A stretch of DNA of 64,000 bases from Pigmentiphaga kullae (GCF_004216695.1 NZ_SGXC01000002.1:372001-436000); one strand, 5' to 3'; counted from the first letter of the stretch, positions 16,368 through 23,329 are shown. Program-made: numbers and translations. The notes: generated from the sequence alone by a model not told the origin.

Positions 16368-17388
16368 GGTCGGCTCCTTGGGTGGTGAGGGATGCCGGCA
16401 TCGCGGGGATGGCCGTCCAGTGCGTGTGGTAGCCGGGCCAATCGCTGTCGAGCGGCGTGCCGCACCAGGGCGCCTCTCCTGCCCATTCGTGGCCACACCA
16501 GGCCCACCACAAGACCTGGCCGTCGTCCTCGTGCCATTCGGCCAGAGCGCGGGCGATAAGCGGCACGATCGGCGCAGCCTGGGCTGCTGGCTGCGGGGCG
16601 CCGCCTTCGGTGAGCATGGCGAGTTCAGCGTCGATGCGCATTGCGAGCGCCGTCCACGCCTCTTTGGCGGGGCGGGGGCCGAGATCGCGCTGATCGGCCC
16701 ACCACTGCGCCGCGTCGAGAACCCGCTGTTTCGCTTCGCGCGCATCCTCTCCGGCCTGCGGAGCGGCAACCTGTAAGGATCCCTTAACAGTTGCCTGCGG
16801 CATGGCCGGAATACCCAGGGCGATCCGGGCGAACGTGCCATCTTCGACGGTGGCTGTATTCGCCTCGTCTTCGTAGAGGTTGGGCGGTTCGCCGCTCACG
16901 GTGTCCCATGCCGTCGAATCGTGTCGGATGAAGTGATCGCCATCCGCGTAGAACTGAAGCGCCGTGCGGAGCCGGCTATTTTCCTCGGCCAGCGCTTCGC
17001 CCGGAGGCTGCGGCGCTGCCTGTACGGCAGGGGCGGCGCTGATCGGCTTGCCGAGGCTCCACAAGAACATGCAAAAATTCGCTACGTCGCGCGGGTCGCC
17101 CTTCTCCACGTGCTCGCGCAGCATCCTGGACAGGTCTGCCGGGTGGCATTCGTGCCAGCCGCTACGCCCCTTCGTGCGGGCCTGCGCGAGCTTTTCCTTC
17201 ATCGCGGCAGCGAAGTGGTTCACCGCAACGTTGTCGATGTGATCCGGCGCGGCAGGGGTTGCCAGGGCGGCGCGGGCTTGCTTCGTAGCCGCAGCCATCC
17301 TTGCGGGCATATGGAAATGGCTGGTAGTCACATCCAGAAGCTCGCGTATCGCAGACCTCAGCGCTTCGCGGGTCACGTCATTCGCCAT
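16360..17388 (-). CDS. Hypothetical modular early phage protein (342 aa)
   Basis: Start at 17388 follows AAGGGGAAC; the longer frame to 17583 is not used. At least three units joined by Ala-rich linkers: an N-terminal helical unit with HMPARMAAATKQARAAL, a central unit EENSRLRTALQFYADGDHF, and a Trp-rich C-terminal unit WWAWCGHEW. Its last residues (SLTTQGADRD) resemble the end of the next gene product (QLTTQGASHDA). Function unknown. Confidence 0.6.
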   Translation of the reverse strand: MANDVTREALRSAIRELLDVTTSHFHMPARMAAATKQARAALATPAAPDHIDNVAVNHFAAAMKEKLAQARTKGRSGWHECHPADLSRMLREHVEKGDPRDVANFCMFLWSLGKPISAAPAVQAAPQPPGEALAEENSRLRTALQFYADGDHFIRHDSTAWDTVSGEPPNLYEDEANTATVEDGTFARIALGIPAMPQATVKGSLQVAAPQAGEDAREAKQRVLDAAQWWADQRDLGPRPAKEAWTALAMRIDAELAMLTEGGAPQPAAQAAPIVPLIARALAEWHEDDGQVLWWAWCGHEWAGEAPWCGTPLDSDWPGYHTHWTAIPAMPASLTTQGADRD

Positions 17389-17911
17389 GGCTGTTCCCCT
17401 TGAGAGCGCGGATGCGGCCAGCAGCCTCGCGAGTGATGTTTCCCCACAAGCTGTCGGGCACCCAGGAGCGACCGGTGCGGTCGTGTTGCTCAACTGCTGC
17501 CGCCGCTTCCTCCAGCGCTGCATCGCGGATAGCCTGGGCGTCCGTTGTAACCGTTGCAGCGGCAGGCTGGGCGCGCAACTCATCGTTCTCCCGCTCGGCC
17601 TGGGCCAGGGCGGTTTTCAGCAGCGCGACGTGGGCGCGCAGGCCCTCGATTTCGTCGGGCGTTGCTGCGGCAGGCTGGGCGCGCACGTATTCGATGTCGG
17701 TGTCGTTCACCCGGTCTGGGCACCACGTCACCTCCGCCAACTGGCTAAATGGGGTATCCGGGGTGACGTCCTCGCCGATCACCAGGAAGATGCGATCGGG
17801 GGCGCCAGCCGGGCCGCTGGCCTGGTGCTGTGTGGCCTGCTGGGCCTGGCGCTGCTCCATTTCGCGCCAAGCCGCCTCTTCCTCTGGCGTCACAGGGATT
17901 TCGTCACGCAT
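17378..17911 (-). CDS. Hypothetical modular early phage protein (177 aa)
   Basis: Start MRDEIPVTPEEEAAWREME at 17911. A coiled coil (LRAHVALLKTALAQAEREN) is flanked by two copies of the linker RAQPAAAT, which are also repeated at DNA level. The C-terminus EEAAAAVEQHDRTGRSW and ITREAAGRIRALKG is a recurrent phage module. Function unknown. Confidence 0.6.
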   Translation of the reverse strand: MRDEIPVTPEEEAAWREMEQRQAQQATQHQASGPAGAPDRIFLVIGEDVTPDTPFSQLAEVTWCPDRVNDTDIEYVRAQPAAATPDEIEGLRAHVALLKTALAQAERENDELRAQPAAATVTTDAQAIRDAALEEAAAAVEQHDRTGRSWVPDSLWGNITREAAGRIRALKGNSHGE

Positions 17912-18284
17912 GGCGTGCCTCCGTGGGGTAGGGCAGCCAGGTGGTGACCGGCAGCCCAGTGATTTTGCTGATGACGGGAGCGCCCTTGGCGTTGATCTTC
18001 GGTCCGCGAACCATGACGCACCCCCCCCTGACGCGGGTAGACCTACGGGCGATGTCGAGCCATTCGTGGGCAAACTGGGGCGCGTCGAACGCGGGCGAGA
18101 TCTGGCGCACGGCGCGTTTCTCGAAAAGCTCCGCAGCTCGTTTATCCACCAGGGCCGCCCGCTCTTCGCGGGAGATCTGGCGCGGCCGGGAGAAGTTCTC
18201 GCCGGGCACAGTCCAACCGATTTCCTCTTCGGCGATGGCGCGGGCGACCAGCGCAGTCATGCCGAACACGCAGAAGCTACTCAT
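17904..18284 (-). CDS. Hypothetical phage protein (126 aa)
   Basis: Start at 18284 behind TTGGAGGAGAG. Contains MTALVARAIAEEEIGW near the start and ISREERAALVDKRAAELF in the middle; the end is a beta-hairpin-like VMVRGPKINAKGAPVISKITGLPV. No family recognised. Overlaps the 38-residue gene upstream by 8 bp. Confidence 0.6.
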   Translation of the reverse strand: MSSFCVFGMTALVARAIAEEEIGWTVPGENFSRPRQISREERAALVDKRAAELFEKRAVRQISPAFDAPQFAHEWLDIARRSTRVRGGCVMVRGPKINAKGAPVISKITGLPVTTWLPYPTEARHA

Positions 18285-18393
18285 CGTTGCTCTCCTCCAA
18301 CTGCGGCCAGCGCAGGAAGAACCACATGGCGGTGCCAATGATGCCGAGACCAGCGCCGACCAACAGGCCAACGGCAAGGACGAAGAGCGTCAT
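18277..18393 (-). CDS. Small single-pass membrane protein (38 aa)
   Basis: ATG at 18393 overlaps the upstream stop as ATGA, stop TAG at 18277-18279. One hydrophobic helix (LFVLAVGLLVGAGLGIIG and on through AMWFFL) is followed by a short acidic tail LEESNDE, which predicts the N-terminus outside and the tail in the cytoplasm or the reverse. It fills an otherwise empty stretch of a tightly overlapped operon. Confidence 0.65.
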   Translation of the reverse strand: MTLFVLAVGLLVGAGLGIIGTAMWFFLRWPQLEESNDE

Positions 18394-18626
18394 GGCTGCG
18401 CGTCCGGGTCGATGCCATGGGCGGCCATCTGGAGCCGCAGGCGGTGGATCTCATCGTTCGCGTTCATCAGCTCCACGGAGCGCTGATGCAGCGCCAGGGT
18501 CTGGCGCTCGTATAGCCCCCTGGCGATGTCGCGGGCCGCGCATGCGCTTTCGTAGTCGGCGCGTGGAACTGTGGAAGAGGGCAGGCGCACTGTGCGCCGC
18601 CGAGCGGGGATGGTCTGCATGTGCAT
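18390..18626 (-). CDS. Hypothetical phage protein (78 aa)
   Basis: Start at 18626 (MHMQTIPARRRTVRL) behind AGGAG; a basic N-terminus is followed by a long helix ARGLYERQTLALHQRSVELM of coiled-coil type. Function unknown. Confidence 0.6.
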   Translation of the reverse strand: MHMQTIPARRRTVRLPSSTVPRADYESACAARDIARGLYERQTLALHQRSVELMNANDEIHRLRLQMAAHGIDPDAQP

Positions 18627-18634
18627 GCTGGCTC

Positions 18635-18919
18635 CTAGGTGTGCTGCGACAGCAGTTCCTCGGCGCGCGTGTAGCCCGCCTGGAACTGCTCGAACTCGGG
18701 GGAGTTGGTCGCGGGGCGCCCGTACCGCCCGAGGGGATCGGCCAGATATTTGTTGGCATGGGCGACCATCATTCCCTGCTTGAACGCCTCGGACCGCTCG
18801 ACGCCGTCGCGCTGGACCATCCGCTCCGTCCACGCCCAGGCGGACTCCCGGCGGTAGATCTGGCCCTCACGTCGCGGGTTCATGTAGCCCCGGCGGTGCC
18901 GCTGTCTCAGGTACGTCAT
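18635..18919 (-). CDS. Hypothetical phage protein (94 aa)
   Basis: Start at 18919 behind GAGGAG. Basic N-terminus MTYLRQRHRRGYMNPRR, then SEAFKQGMMVAHANKYLAD and a C-terminal helix FEQFQAGYTRAEELLSQ. No family recognised. Confidence 0.6.
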   Translation of the reverse strand: MTYLRQRHRRGYMNPRREGQIYRRESAWAWTERMVQRDGVERSEAFKQGMMVAHANKYLADPLGRYGRPATNSPEFEQFQAGYTRAEELLSQHT

Positions 18920-19128
18920 TGCGGCTCCTCGTCCAGGCGGAATGCGCGCATGAACCTCGGTGGGTCGTAGCGGCAAACCTCGTCATCGGGCAGGCAGCGG
19001 GCGAACCGGCGGCAGTGCGCGAAATGAGCGCAGTCCCGGCACGTGGTCCCTGTCGGCAATTCCTGAATCGGGTCATGCCCCGAGCCGCGACGGCGTGGCT
19101 GCATGGGCGTAACGGCTCCGTACGTCAT
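18916..19128 (-). CDS. Cysteine-rich small phage protein (70 aa; start uncertain)
   Basis: ATG at 19128 has AGGAGG nine bases upstream. The C-terminal half carries five Cys in CRDCAHFAHCRRFARCLPDDEVC, split by basic residues, suggesting a metal-binding site. The frame is open further up to an ATG at 19299 that overlaps the previous stop as TGATG; that start would give 127 residues. Both starts are plausible. Confidence 0.6.
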   Translation of the reverse strand: MTYGAVTPMQPRRRGSGHDPIQELPTGTTCRDCAHFAHCRRFARCLPDDEVCRYDPPRFMRAFRLDEEPQ

Positions 19129-19298
19129 GACGGTCGCCTCCTGCAATGAATGACGCCGACCGGGCGCCGCGGTACTGACTCCATCAAGGCCGGCCGCTCC
19201 CCGCTCCCATACGGCAGGGTGTTCCTCGCAACGGGCCAAATCGATTTGTGCTGCGTCGCCAACACGCAGCCGAGGAACGGCCGGGCTTGATAGAGCCA

Positions 19299-19484
19299 TC
19301 AAAGAACCTCGTCCCAACGAATGCGGCCGCGCCACACATGTCCGCAGCTCACGCACCTCAACTGGTGCTTGACCTGGCTGTCGTTGCCCTGGTGGTGGCC
19401 GCGCACATGGCAGCGCGGGCACGTGCGTTCGACCAGGACGGGCCGTACGGCCGCAACGCCATTGGGGATTACCGTGGTCAGCAT
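19299..19484 (-). CDS. Zinc-ribbon-like small phage protein (61 aa)
   Basis: Two CxxC knuckles (CPRCHVRGHH and CVSCGHVWRGR) separated by about 20 residues form a zinc-ribbon pattern like those in small transcription or nucleic-acid-binding factors. Early position in the pL operon fits a role in takeover of host transcription, but nothing specific is shown. Confidence 0.65.
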   Translation of the reverse strand: MLTTVIPNGVAAVRPVLVERTCPRCHVRGHHQGNDSQVKHQLRCVSCGHVWRGRIRWDEVL

Positions 19485-19492
19485 GGCGGGCC

Positions 19493-19684
19493 TCAGGCGG
19501 CCTTGCTGATGAGGACAGACACAGGCACGGCGATGGCGTCGATGCCACGCATCTTGAGAGTTCGCACAAGGCGGAGCGCCTGACCTCTTTCACGCAACTT
19601 CCGGCCAGCGGGCCTGCTATAGGCGGTCGCAGATGCAAAGGTTCGGATCTGGTAAAGCTTGCGGGCCCTGGTTGCGGCTTCCAT
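19493..19684 (-). CDS. First gene of the leftward operon, small basic protein (63 aa)
   Basis: Start at 19684 (MEAATRARKLYQIR) has AGGAGG six bases upstream; an ATG two codons earlier would leave no spacing. The product is strongly basic at its N-terminus and hydrophobic at its end (DAIAVPVSVLISKAA). In lambda this position is taken by the antiterminator N, a small basic protein; that analogy is positional only. Confidence 0.6.
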   Translation of the reverse strand: MEAATRARKLYQIRTFASATAYSRPAGRKLRERGQALRLVRTLKMRGIDAIAVPVSVLISKAA

Positions 19685-19767
19685 TCCCATCCTCCTGGTG
19701 TGTAGGGAGATCTCCGACAACCAAGGGATTCAGGGGAGGGGGCAAACGGCAGTGCTATGCTTTCCGC

Positions 19768-20018
19768 GCTGAGGCCGTGAACCTCGGTTGCGGAACTCAC
19801 AAGCCGCTAAAGGTGAAGCCAGTTGATCAAGCTGACTGCGGACCCGGAAGGCGATGCCTAGCCGGATAATCCGTTCAGAGCAATCAACTGGAATAGCCGA
19901 CTACTGCCATGCGGGACGCTGGCAGTTGAGCGAGGGGCAATCCTAGGCGTGAACCTCGCAAGCGCCGAGCAGGGGCGCTATACAAGTACGACCAGGCTAA
20001 ACGCCTGTGGCCACAGGC
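19768..20018 (+). ncRNA. Candidate structured RNA (tandem hairpins)
   Basis: A 250-bp stretch without gene holds seven inverted repeats in series. They are 19771-19785 (GAGG/CCTC), 19790-19807 (GCGG/CCGC), 19819-19891 (CCAGTTGAT/ATCAACTGG enclosing CTGA/TCAG, GCGGA/TCCGT, CCGG/CCGG and AGGC/GCCT), 19903-19926 (ACTGCCA/TGGCAGT), 19930-19959 (GCGAGG/CCTCGC), 19961-19979 (AGCGCC/GGCGCT) and 19993-20007 (CAGGC/GCCTG), with a 16-bp palindrome at 20003-20018. Three G-U wobbles extend stems on the plus strand against one on the minus strand, so plus is favoured weakly. The minus strand would be the pL leader. No known RNA family recognised. Confidence 0.45.
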
Positions 20019-20037
20019 TTTCCGCTAAGTGCAAACC

Positions 20038-20130
20038 ATGCTGAAAGTTACTGTGAAGGTGGACGTGAAGATCGATGTAGCCCGCATCCTCGCGGTGTGG
20101 GCCGCCATCATCCTGATCGTCGTGACCTAG
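20038..20130 (+). CDS. Candidate 30-residue membrane peptide
   Basis: ATG at 20038, stop TAG at 20128. The peptide is MLKVTVKVDVKIDVARILAV followed by ten hydrophobic residues: an alternating charged N-terminal half and a hydrophobic tail, similar in size and character to type I toxin peptides. The ribosome site is weak (AAGTG), as in toxins whose mRNA leader controls translation. It lies between the hairpin array and a strong hairpin at 20135. Whether it is translated is unknown. Confidence 0.4.
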   Translation: MLKVTVKVDVKIDVARILAVWAAIILIVVT

Positions 20131-20134
20131 GATA

Positions 20135-20162
20135 GGCGCGGGCCAGCACATCGGCCCGCGCC
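20135..20162. terminator. Strong GC-rich hairpin
   Basis: Perfect 10-bp stem GGCGCGGGCC / GGCCCGCGCC with an 8-base loop, four bases after the 30-residue reading frame. No T-run follows on either strand, so it may stabilise a transcript end rather than terminate intrinsically. Confidence 0.4.
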
Positions 20163-20258
20163 AGCCCTAAAGCCGCGCCCCCTCTCCTGAATCCCCAAGT
20201 TATCAAAGAACGGTCCCCGTTCTGCTTGCTTGCGCTCGCTGTGTGTGGGGATGGAAGA

Positions 20259-20287
20259 ATTAAACCATTGCTTTAAATAAATATCAA
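20259..20287 (-). promoter_or_regulatory. pL promoter of the leftward early operon
   Basis: On the minus strand: -35 TTGATA (20287-20282), 17-bp spacer, -10 TTTAAT (20264-20259). Both elements are overlapped by copies of the repressor operator, as expected of a CI/Cro-controlled early promoter. The transcript would have a leader of about 570 nt before the first gene at 19684. Confidence 0.7.
20263..20273. promoter_or_regulatory. Repressor operator at pL (copy 1)
   Basis: AACCATTGCTT, matching the shared pattern AA(G/C)CA-N-TG(G/C)TT. Covers the -10 element of pL. Confidence 0.75.
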
Positions 20288-20296
20288 GCATTGGTT
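20286..20296. promoter_or_regulatory. Repressor operator at pL (copy 2)
   Basis: AAGCATTGGTT, 23 bp from copy 1. Touches the -35 element of pL and lies just upstream of a possible rightward promoter (TTAAAT, 17 bp, TATGAT at 20322) for the lipoprotein gene. Confidence 0.75.
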
Positions 20297-20353
20297 TATT
20301 AAATGGTTGAGGCGCATCGTCTATGATCCTGTTACATAAAACGAAGGCCAGGC

Positions 20354-20974
20354 ATGAAGAGACTCGTCGTAGGGCTAGCTTTGTTGGTCGCGGTTGGCGG
20401 TTGTGCGAAGACCGTCCTGGTCAAGCCTGGGGCGAACCAATCGGATTTCGACTCGGACCGCGCTGCGTGCGAGTACGACGCGGTGAAGTACTCGGGGGTT
20501 TACGACTCAACGATGCGTACGGCGGTGGGGCAGGGCGTCGCGGAGGCCATGCGAAGGAACGAGGTATTGCTCGCTTGCATGAAATCAAAGGGGTGGCAGC
20601 CGTCTGCCACAACATCGCCCTGGGGCGCAGCGTCGGAGTCGGGACGGGGCCAGCCGGTTTCGCTTGATGGAGTGGCGCCATGCGGGCCGTCGGCCGATGT
20701 CCGCAGTGAAGCGCCTGTAGACAGGTCTATCTTTGCTGGTGAACGCGTAGCGCGCTATATCTCGGAAGGCGGGACTGCTTACAAAGCTGTTATGCCAGGC
20801 GCGCAGGTTAGGGCGGGTGCGGACCCAGGTCAGGCAAAGGGGATTGGAACCATTCCAGCTGGAGAGACGCTGGCGGCGTTCGGGCAGCGCGACGGGTGGG
20901 TCCTGATCACCCCCGGATACCTTTTACAGCAGCAGTGGGTTTCTTCTACGGAAATATGCAGAGCCAACCCCTGA
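20354..20974 (+). CDS. Prophage-encoded lipoprotein with SH3-like C-terminus
   Basis: 206 residues. The signal peptide MKRLVVGLALLVAVGGC ends in a clear lipobox VGG-C17. The middle has a pair of Cys that could form a disulphide (CEYD and ACMKSKGW). The C-terminal 70 residues (about 135-206) read as an SH3-like beta fold: GTIPAGETLAAFGQRDGWVLI. It sits in the immunity region, rightward, just after the pL operators. Phage lipoproteins in this place often block superinfection at the cell envelope, so a superinfection-exclusion or lysogenic-conversion role is a reasonable guess. Confidence 0.75.
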   Translation: MKRLVVGLALLVAVGGCAKTVLVKPGANQSDFDSDRAACEYDAVKYSGVYDSTMRTAVGQGVAEAMRRNEVLLACMKSKGWQPSATTSPWGAASESGRGQPVSLDGVAPCGPSADVRSEAPVDRSIFAGERVARYISEGGTAYKAVMPGAQVRAGADPGQAKGIGTIPAGETLAAFGQRDGWVLITPGYLLQQQWVSSTEICRANP

Positions 20975-21087
20975 GCACCACAGGAGCCCAGCGTAGCAGG
21001 TGACGATGCGGGCCGACGGTGTGCAGACGTCTGCACAGACGCAACACCCCGCGCACGCGCGCGAGGGCAGGGGAGGCTCCAGACAAC

Positions 21088-21113
21088 AAAAAGCCCAGCT
21101 CGAAGGCTGGGCT
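21088..21113 (-). terminator. Terminator of the cI/ATPase/STAS operon
   Basis: Stem GCCCAGC / GCTGGGC (8 bp with flanking A-T) and, on the minus strand, a run of five T after the stem. It lies 24 bp beyond the stop of the STAS-like gene, closing the lysogenic transcript. Confidence 0.75.
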
Positions 21114-21136
21114 CGGGAGGGGCGGGCGACCGACTA

Positions 21137-21433
21137 TCAGGCGTGAGCACCCATCCGCCCCGCCTCTACAGCCAGGCGGGATCGGATCATGTCATTCATT
21201 TGCGAATTCGTGTTCGCAAAGCGAAGGTGCTTCTTTATGAAGTCTAGGGACACGTGCTCAAGCAATGGGACGAGAGCGGCGTTCACAAAAGATGATGGCA
21301 GGGAGCTTACGCCATCAAACGAGATCGTGACGTCGTCACCCGCCAGAAGGCGCGGTGCAAAAACATCATAAAGGGCTTTTCCGTCAGCGTAGCTATAGCA
21401 TTGCCTGACGTGCTGGAGTGCAGTGATTACCAT
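21137..21433 (-). CDS. STAS-like DUF4325 domain protein
   Basis: 98 residues. The pattern ADGKALYDVFAPRLLAGDDVTISFDGVSSLPSSFVNAAL is that of DUF4325, a STAS-like (anti-anti-sigma-like) fold: a GxxL-type helix, a beta strand VTISFDGV and a helix with SSFVNAAL. Its ATG overlaps the end of the STAS/ATPase gene by 7 bp, so the two are co-translated. DUF4325 proteins are often paired with GHKL ATPases, which suggests partner switching. The segment is less GC-rich than its surroundings. Confidence 0.8.
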   Translation of the reverse strand: MVITALQHVRQCYSYADGKALYDVFAPRLLAGDDVTISFDGVSSLPSSFVNAALVPLLEHVSLDFIKKHLRFANTNSQMNDMIRSRLAVEAGRMGAHA

Positions 21434-22329
21434 TCGAAGGCCTCTTCAACTTGTGGCCGGGCAACGGACTTCGGATCGAGTGTGATGCTAATGAGCGTAC
21501 CAGGGTACCCTATCTTGTTTGTACCTACAGACAAGGTTTCGTTCCCTTTCAGGCGGCTCTTAATAACATAGCCACGGCCTGAAAACAATAGCACTTCGCC
21601 GCGGTTAAGATCAACCACGTTGCGTAATAGTGTGTGTAACCCTTCACCTCTGTTGCCGGGTACGGATCTCGTGGTAAAGCCTTGTGCGCATGCCATTTCT
21701 ATCGCTCGCCCGTCGCCAACGTCTCCTATCTTCTTTTTTACGTTTGCGGGGATTCCTACGCCCAAGTCCGTGGCGCAGATGTCAATGAGGCGGCGTTTCG
21801 GGTCGGCGCAGGCGATCGCGCATCCAACGTCAACCATGGAGTGGTCGACGATATTGTTGAAGATTTCCTTCATGCAGACCTCGATGCTCGCCCCTTGGCC
21901 CTCTTCCCAGTCCAGCGCAGATTCGAGCCATGGCTTAAGTCTGTTTTCGATGTAAGCATGGCTGCGCTCGTAGTCGACCAACTCCAGAGGTAGCATGTGC
22001 CTGGTCGCCCCTCGGCGAAAGGCCTCGTCGTTATCCAGGTATCTTTGATAAAAACCCGTCTGCTCCAGGAATGCTCCAGCAGGGCATGTCTGGAAGCCGC
22101 CGTAGGAAATCTTTACGTCAGCCTTTCTGAGGATCTCGATCAGATTGCTCATGGTCGCTATCGCCCCAATGCCCCAGTCGGCGACCAGCGAGAAATCGAA
22201 GTGAATTCGGCGGCAATTGACGTTCATGTCGGGGTCTAGAACGACCGACAGAAGTTCGAAGAACTGCGCCCGCGATGACCTTCTTGGCAGTGTTACTTGC
22301 ACCACCTGTTGTTTTGCGATCGAAACCAT
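21427..22329 (-). CDS. STAS-like plus GHKL (histidine-kinase-type) ATPase protein
   Basis: 300 residues in two parts. An N-terminal STAS-like region (about 40-85: RIHFDFSLVADWGIGAIATM) is followed by a GHKL ATP-binding domain with N box E155-x-x-x-N159 to H163 (KEIFNNIVDHS), G1 box D188-L-G-V-G192 and G2 box G225-NRGEG-L231. There is no phosphoacceptor-His domain, so it is more like an anti-sigma (SpoIIAB-type) ATPase than a sensor kinase. It lies 70 bp downstream of cI in the same direction, the position of lambda rexA, so it should be expressed in the lysogen. Base composition is AT-richer than its neighbours, consistent with acquired cargo. Confidence 0.82.
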   Translation of the reverse strand: MVSIAKQQVVQVTLPRRSSRAQFFELLSVVLDPDMNVNCRRIHFDFSLVADWGIGAIATMSNLIEILRKADVKISYGGFQTCPAGAFLEQTGFYQRYLDNDEAFRRGATRHMLPLELVDYERSHAYIENRLKPWLESALDWEEGQGASIEVCMKEIFNNIVDHSMVDVGCAIACADPKRRLIDICATDLGVGIPANVKKKIGDVGDGRAIEMACAQGFTTRSVPGNRGEGLHTLLRNVVDLNRGEVLLFSGRGYVIKSRLKGNETLSVGTNKIGYPGTLISITLDPKSVARPQVEEAFEW

Positions 22330-22399
22330 TGTCTCTGGGGGTTATTTGCTGATGGCGCCGGTTCTTGTCACCCGTGGCGTTCAGTCCGCCGTTGCCCAA

Positions 22400-23287
22400 T
22401 CAAATCTCTTCTGCCTGCAACAATACCGCTCTCCCAATCATGAACGTCCCCTCATCAGCATGGATGGGCGGAAACTGCGTCTTGTCTGGGTTGTCCGAGG
22501 TGAGGTACCAGCGGTTGTGCTGGCGCTTCAGCCGTTTGAGCGTGAATTCGCCATCGTGGTTGAACGCGTAAACAATGCCGTTGCGGCGCTCGGTGTCGGC
22601 CGGGTTGACCACGACCACATCGCCCTCCTGAACGCGTGGCCACATCGACATGCCGCCGACATGGGAAGCGAACGCCACTTCGGGGTTGATGCCGCGTTTG
22701 GCCAGCCAGGCGCGGGAAACGTAGACGGCTCCGGCAGTGCCATCACCGGTTTGGTCTAGGCTGAACCCTGCCACGCCGGCACGGATCTTCACCCGTTTCA
22801 GGGGGAGGGCAACGTAGTCGGGATCATTGGCAGCGGCGCTATCTTCGGTCGCCACCAGCGCTCGGACGACCTTCGCTGGAGCAACTGCTGCGGGGGCGAC
22901 GGCCATTTTCAGCTTTAGTTGCGCCAGGGCGAGCGCAATGGCGCCGTCGATCTTGGCTCGGTCTGAACTAGAAAGATTGGCGGCCTGCTCCTCCGACAGT
23001 GACTCAAATGGCCAAGGCGCCATACGCGAAGATTCTTCCGCGTCTTCGCCAGGCAGCCACCATTGCAACGGCAGGCCCGAGAGCCGGGCAAGCGTCTTCA
23101 GGTGCGATTTGTCGACGCGCCCATCCTTCTTCCAGCCCGAGATTGCTTGTTCGGTCCTGTTGATTGCCTCTGCCACCTCTTTCGCTGACAAAAGCTTATT
23201 CCTCCCGATCGTTGCCGCGACTTTCTCGGCAAGCGTTGACGGAGGCGAGGACAACAGGCGCGCGCGTTCGCTTTCTTTATCAAGCAT
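22400..23287 (-). CDS. cI: CI-type prophage repressor with S24 self-cleavage domain
   Basis: 295 residues from the ATG at 23287; the longer frame to 23557 crosses the promoter region. The N-terminal helix-turn-helix (about 30-65) contains LSAKEVAEAINRTEQAISGW. The C-terminal S24 domain has S214 (GGMSMWP), K251 (FTLKRLKR) and Ala-Gly pairs at 170-171 and 173-174 at a suitable distance for RecA-stimulated cleavage. Induction by DNA damage is therefore expected. An operator copy covers its own start codon. Confidence 0.92.
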   Translation of the reverse strand: MLDKESERARLLSSPPSTLAEKVAATIGRNKLLSAKEVAEAINRTEQAISGWKKDGRVDKSHLKTLARLSGLPLQWWLPGEDAEESSRMAPWPFESLSEEQAANLSSSDRAKIDGAIALALAQLKLKMAVAPAAVAPAKVVRALVATEDSAAANDPDYVALPLKRVKIRAGVAGFSLDQTGDGTAGAVYVSRAWLAKRGINPEVAFASHVGGMSMWPRVQEGDVVVVNPADTERRNGIVYAFNHDGEFTLKRLKRQHNRWYLTSDNPDKTQFPPIHADEGTFMIGRAVLLQAEEI

Positions 23288-23292
23288 TGCTT
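23282..23292. promoter_or_regulatory. Repressor operator over the cI start codon (copy 3)
   Basis: AAGCATTGCTT, within a perfect 13-bp palindrome CAAGCA-T-TGCTTG at 23281-23293. It covers the cI ATG, so binding there would block the cI transcript early in elongation. Confidence 0.7.
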
Positions 23293-23318
23293 GATTCTTC
23301 CATGAACATCCCTGCCTA

Positions 23319-23329
23319 AAGCAATGGTT
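23319..23329. promoter_or_regulatory. Repressor operator at pR (copy 4)
   Basis: AAGCAATGGTT. Overlaps the -35 element of pR and would lie within the cI promoter region. Confidence 0.75.

Noticed and set aside
19768-20018. Group I intron
   Set aside because: A GGGGCAATCC segment recalls the Q element, but matching P, R and S elements in order were not found.
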